Positions 1-9,223 of a stretch of 64,000 nt of DNA are shown here, in pieces (position 1 is the stretch's first letter; every line of letters starts with the position of its first letter). Made by a program: the position numbers and the translations under genes. The notes beneath the pieces are model-generated. The model was not told where the DNA came from and did not search any database. It saw nothing but the letters and a program-made list of their open reading frames with translations. The stretch comes from Nocardioides oleivorans (GTDB lineage: Bacteria; Actinomycetota; Actinomycetes; Propionibacteriales; Nocardioidaceae), in contig NZ_SDWT01000001.1 in assembly GCF_004137255.1 (NCBI RefSeq), positions 372,001 through 436,000 of the forward strand, in the 5' to 3' direction.

Positions 1-1
1 G

Positions 2-226
2 CTGCGCGCCGGCTCCGACGTCGCCGTCACCGGGTTCGACAACTCCCCCGCCGCCGCACTCAGCACGCCGGGGCTCACCAGCCTGCGGCAACCGCTCGAG
101 CAGGTCGCCCACGACCTCGTCACGGCCGTCGAGGCGCTGGTCAACGGCGCGACCGAGCCCCACCAGTCGCTGCTCCAGCCGGAGCTGGTCGTCCGCGGGT
201 CGAGCCTGCGCGGCCAGACCGACTGA
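2..226 (+). CDS. LacI-family transcriptional regulator, C-terminal fragment
   Basis: The last 74 residues of a sugar-responsive repressor; the gene begins left of the window. The visible part contains the family's C-terminal signature: DVAVTGFDNSPAAAL, then TPGLTSLRQPLEQV, then LLQPELVVRGSS, which forms the end of the periplasmic-binding-protein-like effector domain and its dimer face. The DNA-binding headpiece is not in view. It lies 58 nt upstream of a sugar-binding lipoprotein gene on the same strand, so it probably represses the ABC uptake operon that follows. The sugar cannot be told from this fragment. Confidence 0.88.
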   Translation: MRAGSDVAVTGFDNSPAAALSTPGLTSLRQPLEQVAHDLVTAVEALVNGATEPHQSLLQPELVVRGSSLRGQTD

Positions 227-284
227 GCACCCGCACCGCCACCACCACACCACCCATCCCCCACCCCCTCCACGAGGAGAGACC

Positions 285-1538
285 ATGAAGCACCTCCACC
301 GCACCGGACCTGCTGCCGCCCTGGCGGTCGCCGCGTCGCTCGCCCTCGCCGCCTGCGGTGGCGGCAGCGGCTTCGACGACTCGAGCGACCCCTCCACCGA
401 CGGTGGTGGCGGCGGCGAGGCGATCCAGATCCTCATCGGGTCGTCGGGCGACGCCGAGACCCAGGCGGTCGAGGAGGCGGTGGCCGCGTGGTCGGAGGAG
501 AGCGGCACGGAGGCCACGGTCCAGGCCGCGACCGACCTCGCGCAGGAGCTGAGCCAGGGCTTCACGTCCAACAACCCGCCGGACGTCTTTTACGTCTCCA
601 CCGACGCCCTCGCCGGCTATGCCGCCAACGGCTCGCTGCTGGCGTACGGCGACCAGCTGGCCAACGCCGACGACTTCTACCCGACCCTCGTCGACGCCTT
701 CACCATCGACGACCAGTTCTACTGCGCGCCGAAGGACTTCTCCACGCTCGGCCTGGTCATCAACACCCGGCTCTGGAAGGACGCGGGCCTCACCGACGCC
801 GACGTGCCGACCACGTGGGACGAGCTGGCCGACGTCGCCGAGACCCTGACCCAGGGCAAGGTCGTCGGCCTCACCTTCGGTCCGGAGTACCAGCGCGTCG
901 GCTCCTTCTTCCCCCAGGCGGGCGGGTCGATGGTCAGCGAGGACGGCTCCGAGGCGACCGTCGACAGCCCCGAGAACCTCGAGGCGCTCGACTTCGTGCA
1001 GCAGATGATGGACGACGGCGTCGCCTCCTACTCCTCCACGCTCGGCGCGGGCTGGGGCGGCGAGGCCTTCGGCAAGGAGCTGGCCGCGATGACGATCGAG
1101 GGCAACTGGATCGCCGGCGCGATGCAGAACGACTTCCCCGACGTCGACTACACGGTGGCCGAGCTGCCCGAGGGACCGGCCGGCCCGGGCACCCTCGCCT
1201 TCACCAACTGCTGGGGCATCGCCGCCCAGAGCGGCAACCAGGACGACGCGGTCTCCCTGGTCGAGTACCTCACCCAGGCCGACCAGCAGCTGACGTTCGC
1301 CGACGCGTTCGGCGTGATCCCGTCCGTGCAGAGCGCCGCGGAGTCCTACGCCGCCGACCGGCCCGAGTTCCAGCCGTTCGTCGCGGGCGCCGAGTACGCC
1401 CAGAACCCGCCGGCCCAGGAGGGCGCGGCCGACGTCATCGCCGACTTCAACGCCCAGCTCGAGGGCCTGGAGGGCGGAGACCCGCAGGCGATCCTCGAGT
1501 CGGTCCAGCAGTCGATGCAGGCCGTCGTCGGACAGTGA
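285..1538 (+). CDS. Sugar ABC transporter substrate-binding lipoprotein (family 1)
   Basis: Extracellular solute receptor of a carbohydrate ABC importer, 417 residues. It has a basic N-terminus, a hydrophobic stretch and a lipobox LAAC with Cys24 as the predicted lipidation site, followed by a Gly/Ser/Asp linker. The mature part looks like an SBP_bac_1 protein: a PPDVFYVSTDALAGYA segment, an NTRLWKDAGL segment and a late NCWGIAAQ segment. The start is supported by GAGGAGA at 274-280, 4 nt before ATG. The stop overlaps the GTG of the first permease (GTGA). It should deliver a mono- or oligosaccharide to the two permeases that follow; the substrate is not predictable by eye. Confidence 0.92.
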   Translation: MKHLHRTGPAAALAVAASLALAACGGGSGFDDSSDPSTDGGGGGEAIQILIGSSGDAETQAVEEAVAAWSEESGTEATVQAATDLAQELSQGFTSNNPPDVFYVSTDALAGYAANGSLLAYGDQLANADDFYPTLVDAFTIDDQFYCAPKDFSTLGLVINTRLWKDAGLTDADVPTTWDELADVAETLTQGKVVGLTFGPEYQRVGSFFPQAGGSMVSEDGSEATVDSPENLEALDFVQQMMDDGVASYSSTLGAGWGGEAFGKELAAMTIEGNWIAGAMQNDFPDVDYTVAELPEGPAGPGTLAFTNCWGIAAQSGNQDDAVSLVEYLTQADQQLTFADAFGVIPSVQSAAESYAADRPEFQPFVAGAEYAQNPPAQEGAADVIADFNAQLEGLEGGDPQAILESVQQSMQAVVGQ

Positions 1539-2548
1539 CGACCGCGTCGATCCGCCGGGGGCAGAACCGGGACGGGTGGTTGTTCGTCGCCCCCGCGATG
1601 CTGCTCCTGGCGGTGTTCCTCGCCTTCCCGGTCCTGATGGCGCTGTGGGTCAGCGTCTCGGACTGGAGGGGTGTGGGCAGCCCGTTCTCCGGTGACGTCG
1701 GGTTCGTAGGCACGGACAACTACGCCAACATCCTCACGGGCGGCAGCCTGCAGCAGCGCGACTTCGGCACGGCGATGCGCAACAACGTCTACTACGTGCT
1801 GCTCGTCGTGCCGATCCAGACCGCCGTCGCCCTCGGACTCGCCGTGCTCGTCCACACCAAGGCACTGAAGGGACGCGGCTTCTTCCGCACGGCGTTCTAC
1901 TTCCCCTCGGTCACGAGCGCGGTCGCCATCACGGTGCTGTGGCTGTTCCTCTTCAACAGCACCGGGGCCGTCAACGCGATGCTCGGCTGGGTCGGGATCG
2001 ACGGGCCGAACTGGTTCGGCGACGCGCGCGGCATCATCCACACCGCCCTCGGTGCCGTCGGGGTCGACGCACCGGCCGCGCTGACCGACCACCGCGCGCT
2101 CGGCATCACCTGGTGGGAGTGGCTCGCAGGCCCCTCCTTCGCCATGTCGGCGTTCATCCTGCTCGCGGTCTTCACGACGTCGGGCACCTTCATGCTGCTG
2201 TTCATCGCGGCGCTCAACAACGTCGGCGACGAGGTCGAGGAGGCCGGCATGGTCGACGGCGCCAACGCCTGGCAGCGCTTCTGGCACCTCACGCTGCCGA
2301 TGCTCCGACCGACGCTGTTCACGGTGCTGACCCTGGGCCTGATCGGCACGTGGCAGGTCTTCGACCAGATCTACACGGGCACGCAGGGCGGGCCCGCCAA
2401 GACCACGCTGACCCCGGCCTACCTGTCGTTCCAGACCTCGTTCAACTCCCAGCGCTGGGGCGAAGGGGCCGCCATCGCCTTCATCCTCTTCGCGATCATC
2501 GTCGTCCTCACGCTGCTCCAGCGGTGGGCGCTCAGGGAGAAGTCATGA
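1535..2548 (+). CDS. Carbohydrate ABC transporter permease, MalF type
   Basis: First inner-membrane subunit of the importer, 337 residues. The start is the GTG that overlaps the stop of the binding-protein gene. About six membrane segments are visible, beginning with LFVAPAMLLLAVFLAF near residue 20. The EAA loop that contacts the ATPase is clear near residues 230-255 (EVEEAGMVDGANAWQRFW, then LPMLRP). Its stop overlaps the ATG of the second permease (ATGA), implying translational coupling and one-to-one stoichiometry. No ATPase gene is adjacent, so the pair probably uses a shared MsiK-type ATPase encoded elsewhere (inference from other actinobacteria). Confidence 0.93.
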   Translation: MTTASIRRGQNRDGWLFVAPAMLLLAVFLAFPVLMALWVSVSDWRGVGSPFSGDVGFVGTDNYANILTGGSLQQRDFGTAMRNNVYYVLLVVPIQTAVALGLAVLVHTKALKGRGFFRTAFYFPSVTSAVAITVLWLFLFNSTGAVNAMLGWVGIDGPNWFGDARGIIHTALGAVGVDAPAALTDHRALGITWWEWLAGPSFAMSAFILLAVFTTSGTFMLLFIAALNNVGDEVEEAGMVDGANAWQRFWHLTLPMLRPTLFTVLTLGLIGTWQVFDQIYTGTQGGPAKTTLTPAYLSFQTSFNSQRWGEGAAIAFILFAIIVVLTLLQRWALREKS

Positions 2549-3372
2549 CGGCCCGGCGTCCCGGCCTGTGGCTGTACGCCGTCCTGGTCGCGATGGCCGT
2601 CGTCTACATCTTCCCGTTCCTGATCGACGTCGCCACGTCCTTCAAGACCGAGCCGGAGGCCGCGGCCAACCCGATCTCGCTGGTGCCGCAGACCTTCACG
2701 ACGGCGGCCTACGAGCAGCTCTTCGGCGGGGACGCGTTCCCCACCTGGTTCAAGAACTCGGTCGTCGTCACCCTGTTCGTCACGGCGGGGCGGGTCTTCT
2801 TCGACTCCCTCGCCGGCTACGCGCTCGCCCGGATCCACTTCCGCGGCCGCGCGCTGATGTTCGCGATCCTGGTGGCGATCATGGCGGTGCCCAACGTGGT
2901 GCTGCTGATCCCGAAGTTCCTGGTCATCAACCAGCTCGGCATCTACAACTCCTATGCCGGCCTGATCGTGCCGCTGCTCGTCGACGCCGCGGGGATCTTC
3001 ATCATGAAGAACTTCTTCGAGTCGATCCCCGTGTCGGTGGAGGAACAGGCCCGCATCGACGGTGCCGGGACCTTCCGGTTGTTCTGGTCGGTCGTGCTGC
3101 CGATGGCCCGGCCGGCGCTGGTGACGATCGTGATCCTGTCCTTCCAGGGCTCGTGGAACGAGCTGAGCCACTTCATCGTCGCGGCCAACGACCCCGAGCT
3201 GACCAACCTCACCAAGGGCGTGGCGTCGCTGGCGTCCAACCAGCTCGGGCAGGGCACCAAGTACCCGCTCAAGCTGGCGGCCGCCGCGGTGATGACGATC
3301 CCGGTGGCGATCGTCTTCCTGGTCTTCCAGAAGCGGATCATGAACACCAGCTCCGGCGCCGTGAAGGGCTGA
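2545..3372 (+). CDS. Carbohydrate ABC transporter permease, MalG type
   Basis: Second inner-membrane subunit of the sugar importer, 275 residues, with six predicted membrane segments. It carries the MalG-type EAA motif (SVEEQARIDGAGTFRLFW, then VLPMARPAL) near residues 170-195 and a typical tail (FLVFQKRIMNTSSGAVKG). It starts at the ATG overlapping the previous stop. It is the last gene of the uptake operon: no glycosidase or ATPase follows, and the next gene belongs to a separate sigma-factor unit with its own promoter motif at 3384-3415. Confidence 0.93.
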   Translation: MTARRPGLWLYAVLVAMAVVYIFPFLIDVATSFKTEPEAAANPISLVPQTFTTAAYEQLFGGDAFPTWFKNSVVVTLFVTAGRVFFDSLAGYALARIHFRGRALMFAILVAIMAVPNVVLLIPKFLVINQLGIYNSYAGLIVPLLVDAAGIFIMKNFFESIPVSVEEQARIDGAGTFRLFWSVVLPMARPALVTIVILSFQGSWNELSHFIVAANDPELTNLTKGVASLASNQLGQGTKYPLKLAAAAVMTIPVAIVFLVFQKRIMNTSSGAVKG

Positions 3373-3383
3373 TCGCGAGCGGA

Positions 3384-3415
3384 TGCAACCACCCCGCCCT
3401 CCCGCGGGTCGTCAT
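3384..3415 (+). promoter_or_regulatory. Putative ECF-type promoter before the sigma gene at 3460
   Basis: TGCAACC at 3384-3390 and GTCAT at 3411-3415, separated by 20 nt. The same pair of boxes occurs upstream of the sigma gene starting at 48104 (minus strand, 18 nt apart) and of the lipoprotein gene at 20344 (17 nt apart). ECF promoters often have an AAC-containing -35 and a CGTC-type -10, so autoregulation is likely. The long spacing here is a weakness. Confidence 0.5.
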
Positions 3416-3459
3416 GCACGAGGGGCTGAGAGGTCCGACGACGAGTGGGAGGGTGGGCC

Positions 3460-3978
3460 ATGGCCCGGGCGAGCGCAGTGGACCGCGTGCAGGAGGTGTA
3501 CGCCACCTCCTACCGCCGCCTCGTGGGCCAGCTCACCGGCGTGACGGGCGATCCCGTCGAGGCCGAGGACGCGGTCATGGAGGCCTTCGCCCGCGCGGTG
3601 AACTCCTCACGCTCCTTCCTCGCCGCCGACAACCCGGAGGCGTGGCTGCGCACCGTCGCGGTCAACGTCACCCGGACCCGCTGGCGCCGCAGCCGCTTCT
3701 TCCGCGACGTGAGCCACCGACTCGTCGCCCAGCAGTCGTACGCCGACCTCCCGGACGACCGCATCGCGCTGCTGGCCGCGCTCCGCCAGCTGCCCGCCGC
3801 CCAGCGCGAGGCGATCGCCCTGCACCACCTCGCCGACCTCTCGGTCCACGAGGTCGCCGACGCCGTCGGAGCGCCGGTCGGCACGGTCAAGGCGCGCCTG
3901 GCCCGCGGTCGTACGGCCCTCGCCGCGTTGCTGGCCGAGCCCGACACCGCGACGCCGACCGAGAGGAGCCCTCGATGA
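3460..3978 (+). CDS. ECF RNA polymerase sigma factor, SigE-like family
   Basis: Alternative sigma factor of 172 residues with only regions 2 and 4. Region 2 is at about residues 10-75 (VYATSYRRLVGQL, then AEDAVMEAFARAV and the AWLRTVAVN segment). Region 4 is at about 105-160 (LRQLPAAQREAIALHHLADLS, then the helix-turn-helix VGAPVGTVKARLARGR). ATG 3460 is preferred over an in-frame GTG 15 nt upstream because a GGGAGGG box sits 5-6 nt before it. The stop overlaps the ATG of a membrane protein (ATGA) that is its likely signalling partner. The promoter motif upstream suggests positive autoregulation. Confidence 0.88.
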   Translation: MARASAVDRVQEVYATSYRRLVGQLTGVTGDPVEAEDAVMEAFARAVNSSRSFLAADNPEAWLRTVAVNVTRTRWRRSRFFRDVSHRLVAQQSYADLPDDRIALLAALRQLPAAQREAIALHHLADLSVHEVADAVGAPVGTVKARLARGRTALAALLAEPDTATPTERSPR

Positions 3979-5165
3979 ACCTCCCCACCCACGTCTCGCG
4001 CGAGGTGGCCGAGCGCGTGCCGCAGCCCGGCTTCGACGCCGTGGTCGACCGCGCGCAGCACGCCCGCCGCCGACGCCGTACGACGATCGCGTCGGGGCTC
4101 GCGGTCGCCGTCGTCGTCGCCGGGGTGGGGTTCGCGGTGGGCCGGCCCGGTGGGGGCGACGACCAGCGCCCCGAGCCGGCCCGTCCGGGGCCGTCGACCC
4201 CGTGGGACGGCACCCCCGAGGTCGACTCGCGCCTCCCGGCCACGGTGCAGTCCTTCCTGCGCGGGGCGCGGCTGCAGCCGTGGTCCTTCGCGGGATCGGA
4301 CACCGGTGCCGCGGTCGTCTGGGGCTCCTGCGCCGGGGACGGGCCGTGCACCTACGCCCTCACCGTCCGCGACGGCGACGAGGTGGCCGGACGGCTGCTC
4401 GAAGCGAGCGCGCCGACCCTGACGGCGGTCCCGGGCGGCTGGATCTACGAGGACGTCGACGAGGTCAGCCTGCTCACCCCGTCGGGCACCTTCGAGCCGG
4501 TCGTCGACACCGGCTCCGGCAGCACCGACGTCGAGCCGGGGGACACGGCCGTCCGGACGCGCGCCGGCTGGCGCATCCTGCGCGGGACGAAGCTGATCGG
4601 GCTGCCGGGTGCCGGGACGTGGCAGCCCAGCAGTGCCTACGTCACGCCCGGCGGCCGGCTCGTCCTCGCGCCCGGGGTCGCCGGGCCGCGGCGGGTCGTG
4701 GTCAGCGACGGCGACCTCCAGTGGGAGATGACCCACGTCGCCGACCCCGGGGCGGACAGCACCGGCACCGGCCTCCTGGCCGGCAACGGCGACCACCTGG
4801 CCTACGTCCTGCTCGGGGACGACCCGGACGGGTCGGTCACGGGGCTCCACGTCGCCCTGTCCAGCGACGCGGGCGACACCTGGACGACGTCCGAGGGCAT
4901 GGAGCGCTCGGTCTACCAGGACGTGTCCGGCCTCGCGATGTCGCGGCAGGGGACGGCGTACCTCGTCACGGGCTCGCACGGCCTGGTCCGGATCGACGCG
5001 GACGGGAACGAGGTGGGCACCCCGATGTCGCCGCACGACATGGGTGTCCTCACGTCGGGTGACGAGGTCTGCGTGGTCGCGGGGGCCGGTGCCGTCGACG
5101 AGCTCCGGTGCTCCTCCGACGACGGGACGACCTGGGCCCCGCGGCCCCTGCCGGGATTTGGCTGA
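3975..5165 (+). CDS. Membrane-anchored protein with sialidase-like ASP boxes, sigma-factor partner
   Basis: A 396-residue protein translationally coupled to the ECF sigma gene. About 35 cytoplasmic residues ending in a basic cluster (RARRRRRTT type) precede one membrane segment (IASGLAVAVVVAGVGFAVG, about 36-54). A Pro-rich linker and a large extracellular part follow. The outer part contains ASP-box-like loops (LSSDAGDTWTT and CSSDDGTTWAP), typical of beta-propeller blades, and paired cysteines. It has no recognisable zinc anti-sigma motif. Position and topology suggest it controls the sigma factor in response to an envelope signal, but that role is inferred. The ligand is unknown. Confidence 0.7.
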   Translation: MNLPTHVSREVAERVPQPGFDAVVDRAQHARRRRRTTIASGLAVAVVVAGVGFAVGRPGGGDDQRPEPARPGPSTPWDGTPEVDSRLPATVQSFLRGARLQPWSFAGSDTGAAVVWGSCAGDGPCTYALTVRDGDEVAGRLLEASAPTLTAVPGGWIYEDVDEVSLLTPSGTFEPVVDTGSGSTDVEPGDTAVRTRAGWRILRGTKLIGLPGAGTWQPSSAYVTPGGRLVLAPGVAGPRRVVVSDGDLQWEMTHVADPGADSTGTGLLAGNGDHLAYVLLGDDPDGSVTGLHVALSSDAGDTWTTSEGMERSVYQDVSGLAMSRQGTAYLVTGSHGLVRIDADGNEVGTPMSPHDMGVLTSGDEVCVVAGAGAVDELRCSSDDGTTWAPRPLPGFG

Positions 5166-5217
5166 GCGTGTCGAGCCGGGCAGGGGCCCACGGGGCCCGC
5201 GAAGTCGATCGGTCGGG

Positions 5218-5379
5218 TCAGACGACCCAGCCCACGTTGTCGGCGACCAGGTCGGCCGCAGGGTAGACCCCACGCAGCTCGGCCCGGCGCTGCAGCAGGC
5301 TCACCACGTCGCCCACGTTGCGGTCGGCGAGGAAGCGGCGGCGCTCCATCTCGGCTGCGACCTTCTGCTCATCCACCAT
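5218..5379 (-). CDS. Small hypothetical protein, 53 residues
   Basis: A short charged protein with no family I recognise. It starts MVDEQKVAAEMERRRFLADR and ends LVADNVGWVV. The first half looks like an amphipathic helix and there is no membrane segment. Support for coding: ATG at 5379 is preceded by a GGGGGAG ribosome-binding box about 4 nt upstream, the reading frame is closed at both ends, and codons end in G/C as in the neighbours. The upstream region (5420-5480) is unusually A/T-rich for this window and probably holds its promoter. It stands alone between two converging or unrelated units. Confidence 0.6.
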   Translation of the reverse strand: MVDEQKVAAEMERRRFLADRNVGDVVSLLQRRAELRGVYPAADLVADNVGWVV

Positions 5380-5401
5380 GACTCCCCCTCAGGAAGATCT
5401 C

Positions 5402-5421
5402 GGGCGGTGGGTCCGCCCTTT
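5402..5421 (+). terminator. Short GC hairpin followed by TTT
   Basis: GGGCGG at 5402-5407 pairs with CCGCCC at 5413-5418 around a 5-nt loop and is followed by TTT. On the plus strand this could end transcripts from the sigma/partner unit, about 240 nt past its stop. It also lies in the leader of the minus-strand 53-residue gene, so it could instead fold in that 5' UTR. No gene is seen between here and 5530. Confidence 0.3.
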
Positions 5422-5530
5422 CATGATTGGATCGTTACAAGCTCGCGCTACACAACAGTTCCGCCCGTGTTAACTCCGTGCAACATGAACGGAAAGGACG
5501 TGCACGGTTCCGCGCGGAAGGCGGGACCGT

Positions 5531-6760
5531 TCAGGCGGCGGCGCTCTGGCGCACGTGCAGGCGGGCGGAGACCAGGAGGATCGCGACGCCGCCGAGGGAG
5601 AGCGCGAGGCCGACCAGCGCCGGCGCCCGCAGGCCCCAGCCGGCGGCGATGACCAGGCCGCCGAGCCAGGCGCCGAGGGCGTTGGCGACGTTGAGCGAGG
5701 CGTGGTTCATCGCTGCGCCGAGGGTCTGCGCGTCACCGGCGACGTCCATCAGCCGCAGCTGGAGGTTGACCACCAGCACCGAGCCGAGGGTCGTGATCAG
5801 GAAGACCACCGGCAGCGCGGCCCAGCCGTGCGGGGCGGCGAGCCAGAAGAGCAGCATCGAGGCGGCCATGCCGGAGCCCCCGATGATCAGCGAACGGAAG
5901 ATCGACCAGTCGGCCATGATCCCGGCCAGCCAGGTGCCGGCCACCATGCCGAGGCCGAACGACAGGAGGTAGACCGGGACGGACCGCTCCCCCAGCCCGG
6001 CCACGTCGGTGACGACGGGCGCGATGTAGGAGTAGACGGCGAACATGCCGCCGAAGCCGACCGCGCCGGCGAGCAGGGTCAGCCAGACCTGGGGCAGCTT
6101 GAAGGCGGAGAGCTCGCGGCGTCCGCTGGCCTCCGCGTCACCGGCGACCGACGGGACGAACCACGTCACCAGCGCGAGCGTGATGATCGCCAGGACCGAG
6201 ACCGCCCAGAAGGCCGCGCGCCAACCGAGCTCCTGGCCGAGCACCGTCGCAGCGGGTACGCCGATCACGTTGGCGACCGACAGCCCGAGCATGATCTGGG
6301 AGACCGCGCGCCCCTTGCGCGAGGGCCGCGCCATGCTGGCGGCGACGAGCGAGGCGACGCCGAAGTAGGCACCGTGCGGCAGGCCGGCGACGAACCGGGC
6401 GATGACGAGCTGCTCGTAGCTGGCGGCCAGCGCGCTCACTCCGTTGCCCACCGCGAAGGCGGCCATCAACGCGACCAGCAGCGCGCGGCGCGGGAGCCGG
6501 GCACCGAGGAAGGCCAGCAGCGGGGCACCGACCACGACGCCGACGGCGTACGCCGAGATGACGTGGCCACCCGTCGGGATCGAGACGCCGACGCCCGCGG
6601 AGATCTGCGGGAGCAGGCCCATGGTGACGAACTCGGTCGTGCCGATCGCGAAGCCGCCCATGGCGAGCGCGAGGACCGCGAGGCCGAAGTGGCGCGCGGA
6701 CACCGTCGCGACGTCGAGGTCGTCTGTGGCGTTCGTGGTGGCGGCAGTCGTCATGGTCAT
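5531..6760 (-). CDS. MFS transporter, drug/metabolite exporter (DHA1/AraJ type)
   Basis: About 409 residues with 12 predicted membrane segments. The N-terminal half holds GFAIGTTEFVTMGLLPQIS and FLGARLPRRALL (the loop 2-3 motif), then ARFVAGLPHGAYFGVASLVA. These are characteristic of the AraJ/Cmx-like branch of proton-driven exporters. It probably exports small hydrophobic compounds; a specific drug cannot be assigned. ATG 6760 is preferred, with ATG 6754 also possible; no ribosome-binding box is seen, and a TTG at 6772 would fall next to the preceding hairpin. It lies downstream of icd on the same strand but is separated by a strong stem-loop at 6775-6809. Confidence 0.85.
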   Translation of the reverse strand: MTMTTAATTNATDDLDVATVSARHFGLAVLALAMGGFAIGTTEFVTMGLLPQISAGVGVSIPTGGHVISAYAVGVVVGAPLLAFLGARLPRRALLVALMAAFAVGNGVSALAASYEQLVIARFVAGLPHGAYFGVASLVAASMARPSRKGRAVSQIMLGLSVANVIGVPAATVLGQELGWRAAFWAVSVLAIITLALVTWFVPSVAGDAEASGRRELSAFKLPQVWLTLLAGAVGFGGMFAVYSYIAPVVTDVAGLGERSVPVYLLSFGLGMVAGTWLAGIMADWSIFRSLIIGGSGMAASMLLFWLAAPHGWAALPVVFLITTLGSVLVVNLQLRLMDVAGDAQTLGAAMNHASLNVANALGAWLGGLVIAAGWGLRAPALVGLALSLGGVAILLVSARLHVRQSAAA

Positions 6761-6774
6761 CACAGCATGCAAGA

Positions 6775-6809
6775 CAGGGCCCCCGGGGAGGTATTCCCCG
6801 AGGGCCCTG
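6775..6809 (-). terminator. Strong stem-loop between icd and the MFS gene
   Basis: A 15-nt left arm at 6775-6789 pairs with 6795-6809 at 14 of 15 positions around the loop GGTAT. It lies about 40 nt after the icd stop in the direction of icd transcription, with only a weak T-run after it. It ends just 14 nt before the MFS start, so it may act as a terminator for icd, as an attenuator, or as an mRNA 3' end stabiliser. Confidence 0.65.
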
Positions 6810-6846
6810 CCTGTGACGCGCGACTCAGCGCCGGGTCAGCACCGGA

Positions 6847-9054
<2,208 letters not shown>

Positions 9055-9072
9055 GGGTACGACAGCTCCTGT

Positions 9073-9084
9073 AGATCGCGATCT
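9073..9084. promoter_or_regulatory. 12-bp perfect palindrome in the icd leader
   Basis: AGATCGCGATCT, 19 nt upstream of the icd start codon and just upstream of its AGGAG box. It could be an operator half-way between promoter and gene or a small hairpin in the leader. A 13-bp gap separates it from the second palindrome. Confidence 0.4.
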
Positions 9085-9097
9085 GATCCGGCATAAC

Positions 9098-9111
9098 TCT
9101 TGACGTCAAGA
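9098..9111. promoter_or_regulatory. 14-bp perfect palindrome overlapping the icd promoter
   Basis: TCTTGACGTCAAGA. Read on the minus strand it contains TTGACG, a good -35 box, followed after 17 nt by TCAGAT as a possible -10 for icd. A dimeric repressor or activator bound here would directly control icd. The position, 44 nt from the icd start, fits an operator. Confidence 0.5.
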
Positions 9112-9170
9112 TACCTGACGCCGGGTCGCGTGGCGACTCGCCTACCCTCGCACCCCGTCAACCACGCCGC

Positions 9171-9176
9171 TAGAGT
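9171..9176 (+). promoter_or_regulatory. Putative -10 box of the aquaporin gene
   Basis: TAGAGT, matching the actinobacterial TANNNT -10. Transcription would begin near 9182, so the message would start with the hairpin at 9181-9204. Confidence 0.45.
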
Positions 9177-9180
9177 CGCG

Positions 9181-9204
9181 TGTGGCCGCCGGGGGGCGGC
9201 CACA
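9181..9204 (+). other. Perfect 10-bp stem-loop at the predicted 5' end of the aquaporin mRNA
   Basis: TGTGGCCGCC at 9181-9190 is exactly complementary to 9195-9204 across a GGGG loop. It ends 8 nt before the GGAGG box at 9213-9217. It is followed by no T-run, so it is more likely an mRNA 5' stabiliser or translational control element than a terminator. Confidence 0.5.
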
Positions 9205-9223
9205 TGACTTCTGGAGGACGGCC

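Noticed and set aside
488..1534. Very long overlapping frames on both strands across most genes
   Set aside because: They are Arg/Gly/Pro-rich shadows caused by high GC. They start inside real genes and lack ribosome-binding boxes or -10 boxes.
5531..6760. Naming the MFS protein a chloramphenicol exporter
   Set aside because: The visible motifs are shared by the whole AraJ/Cmx branch and do not fix the substrate.
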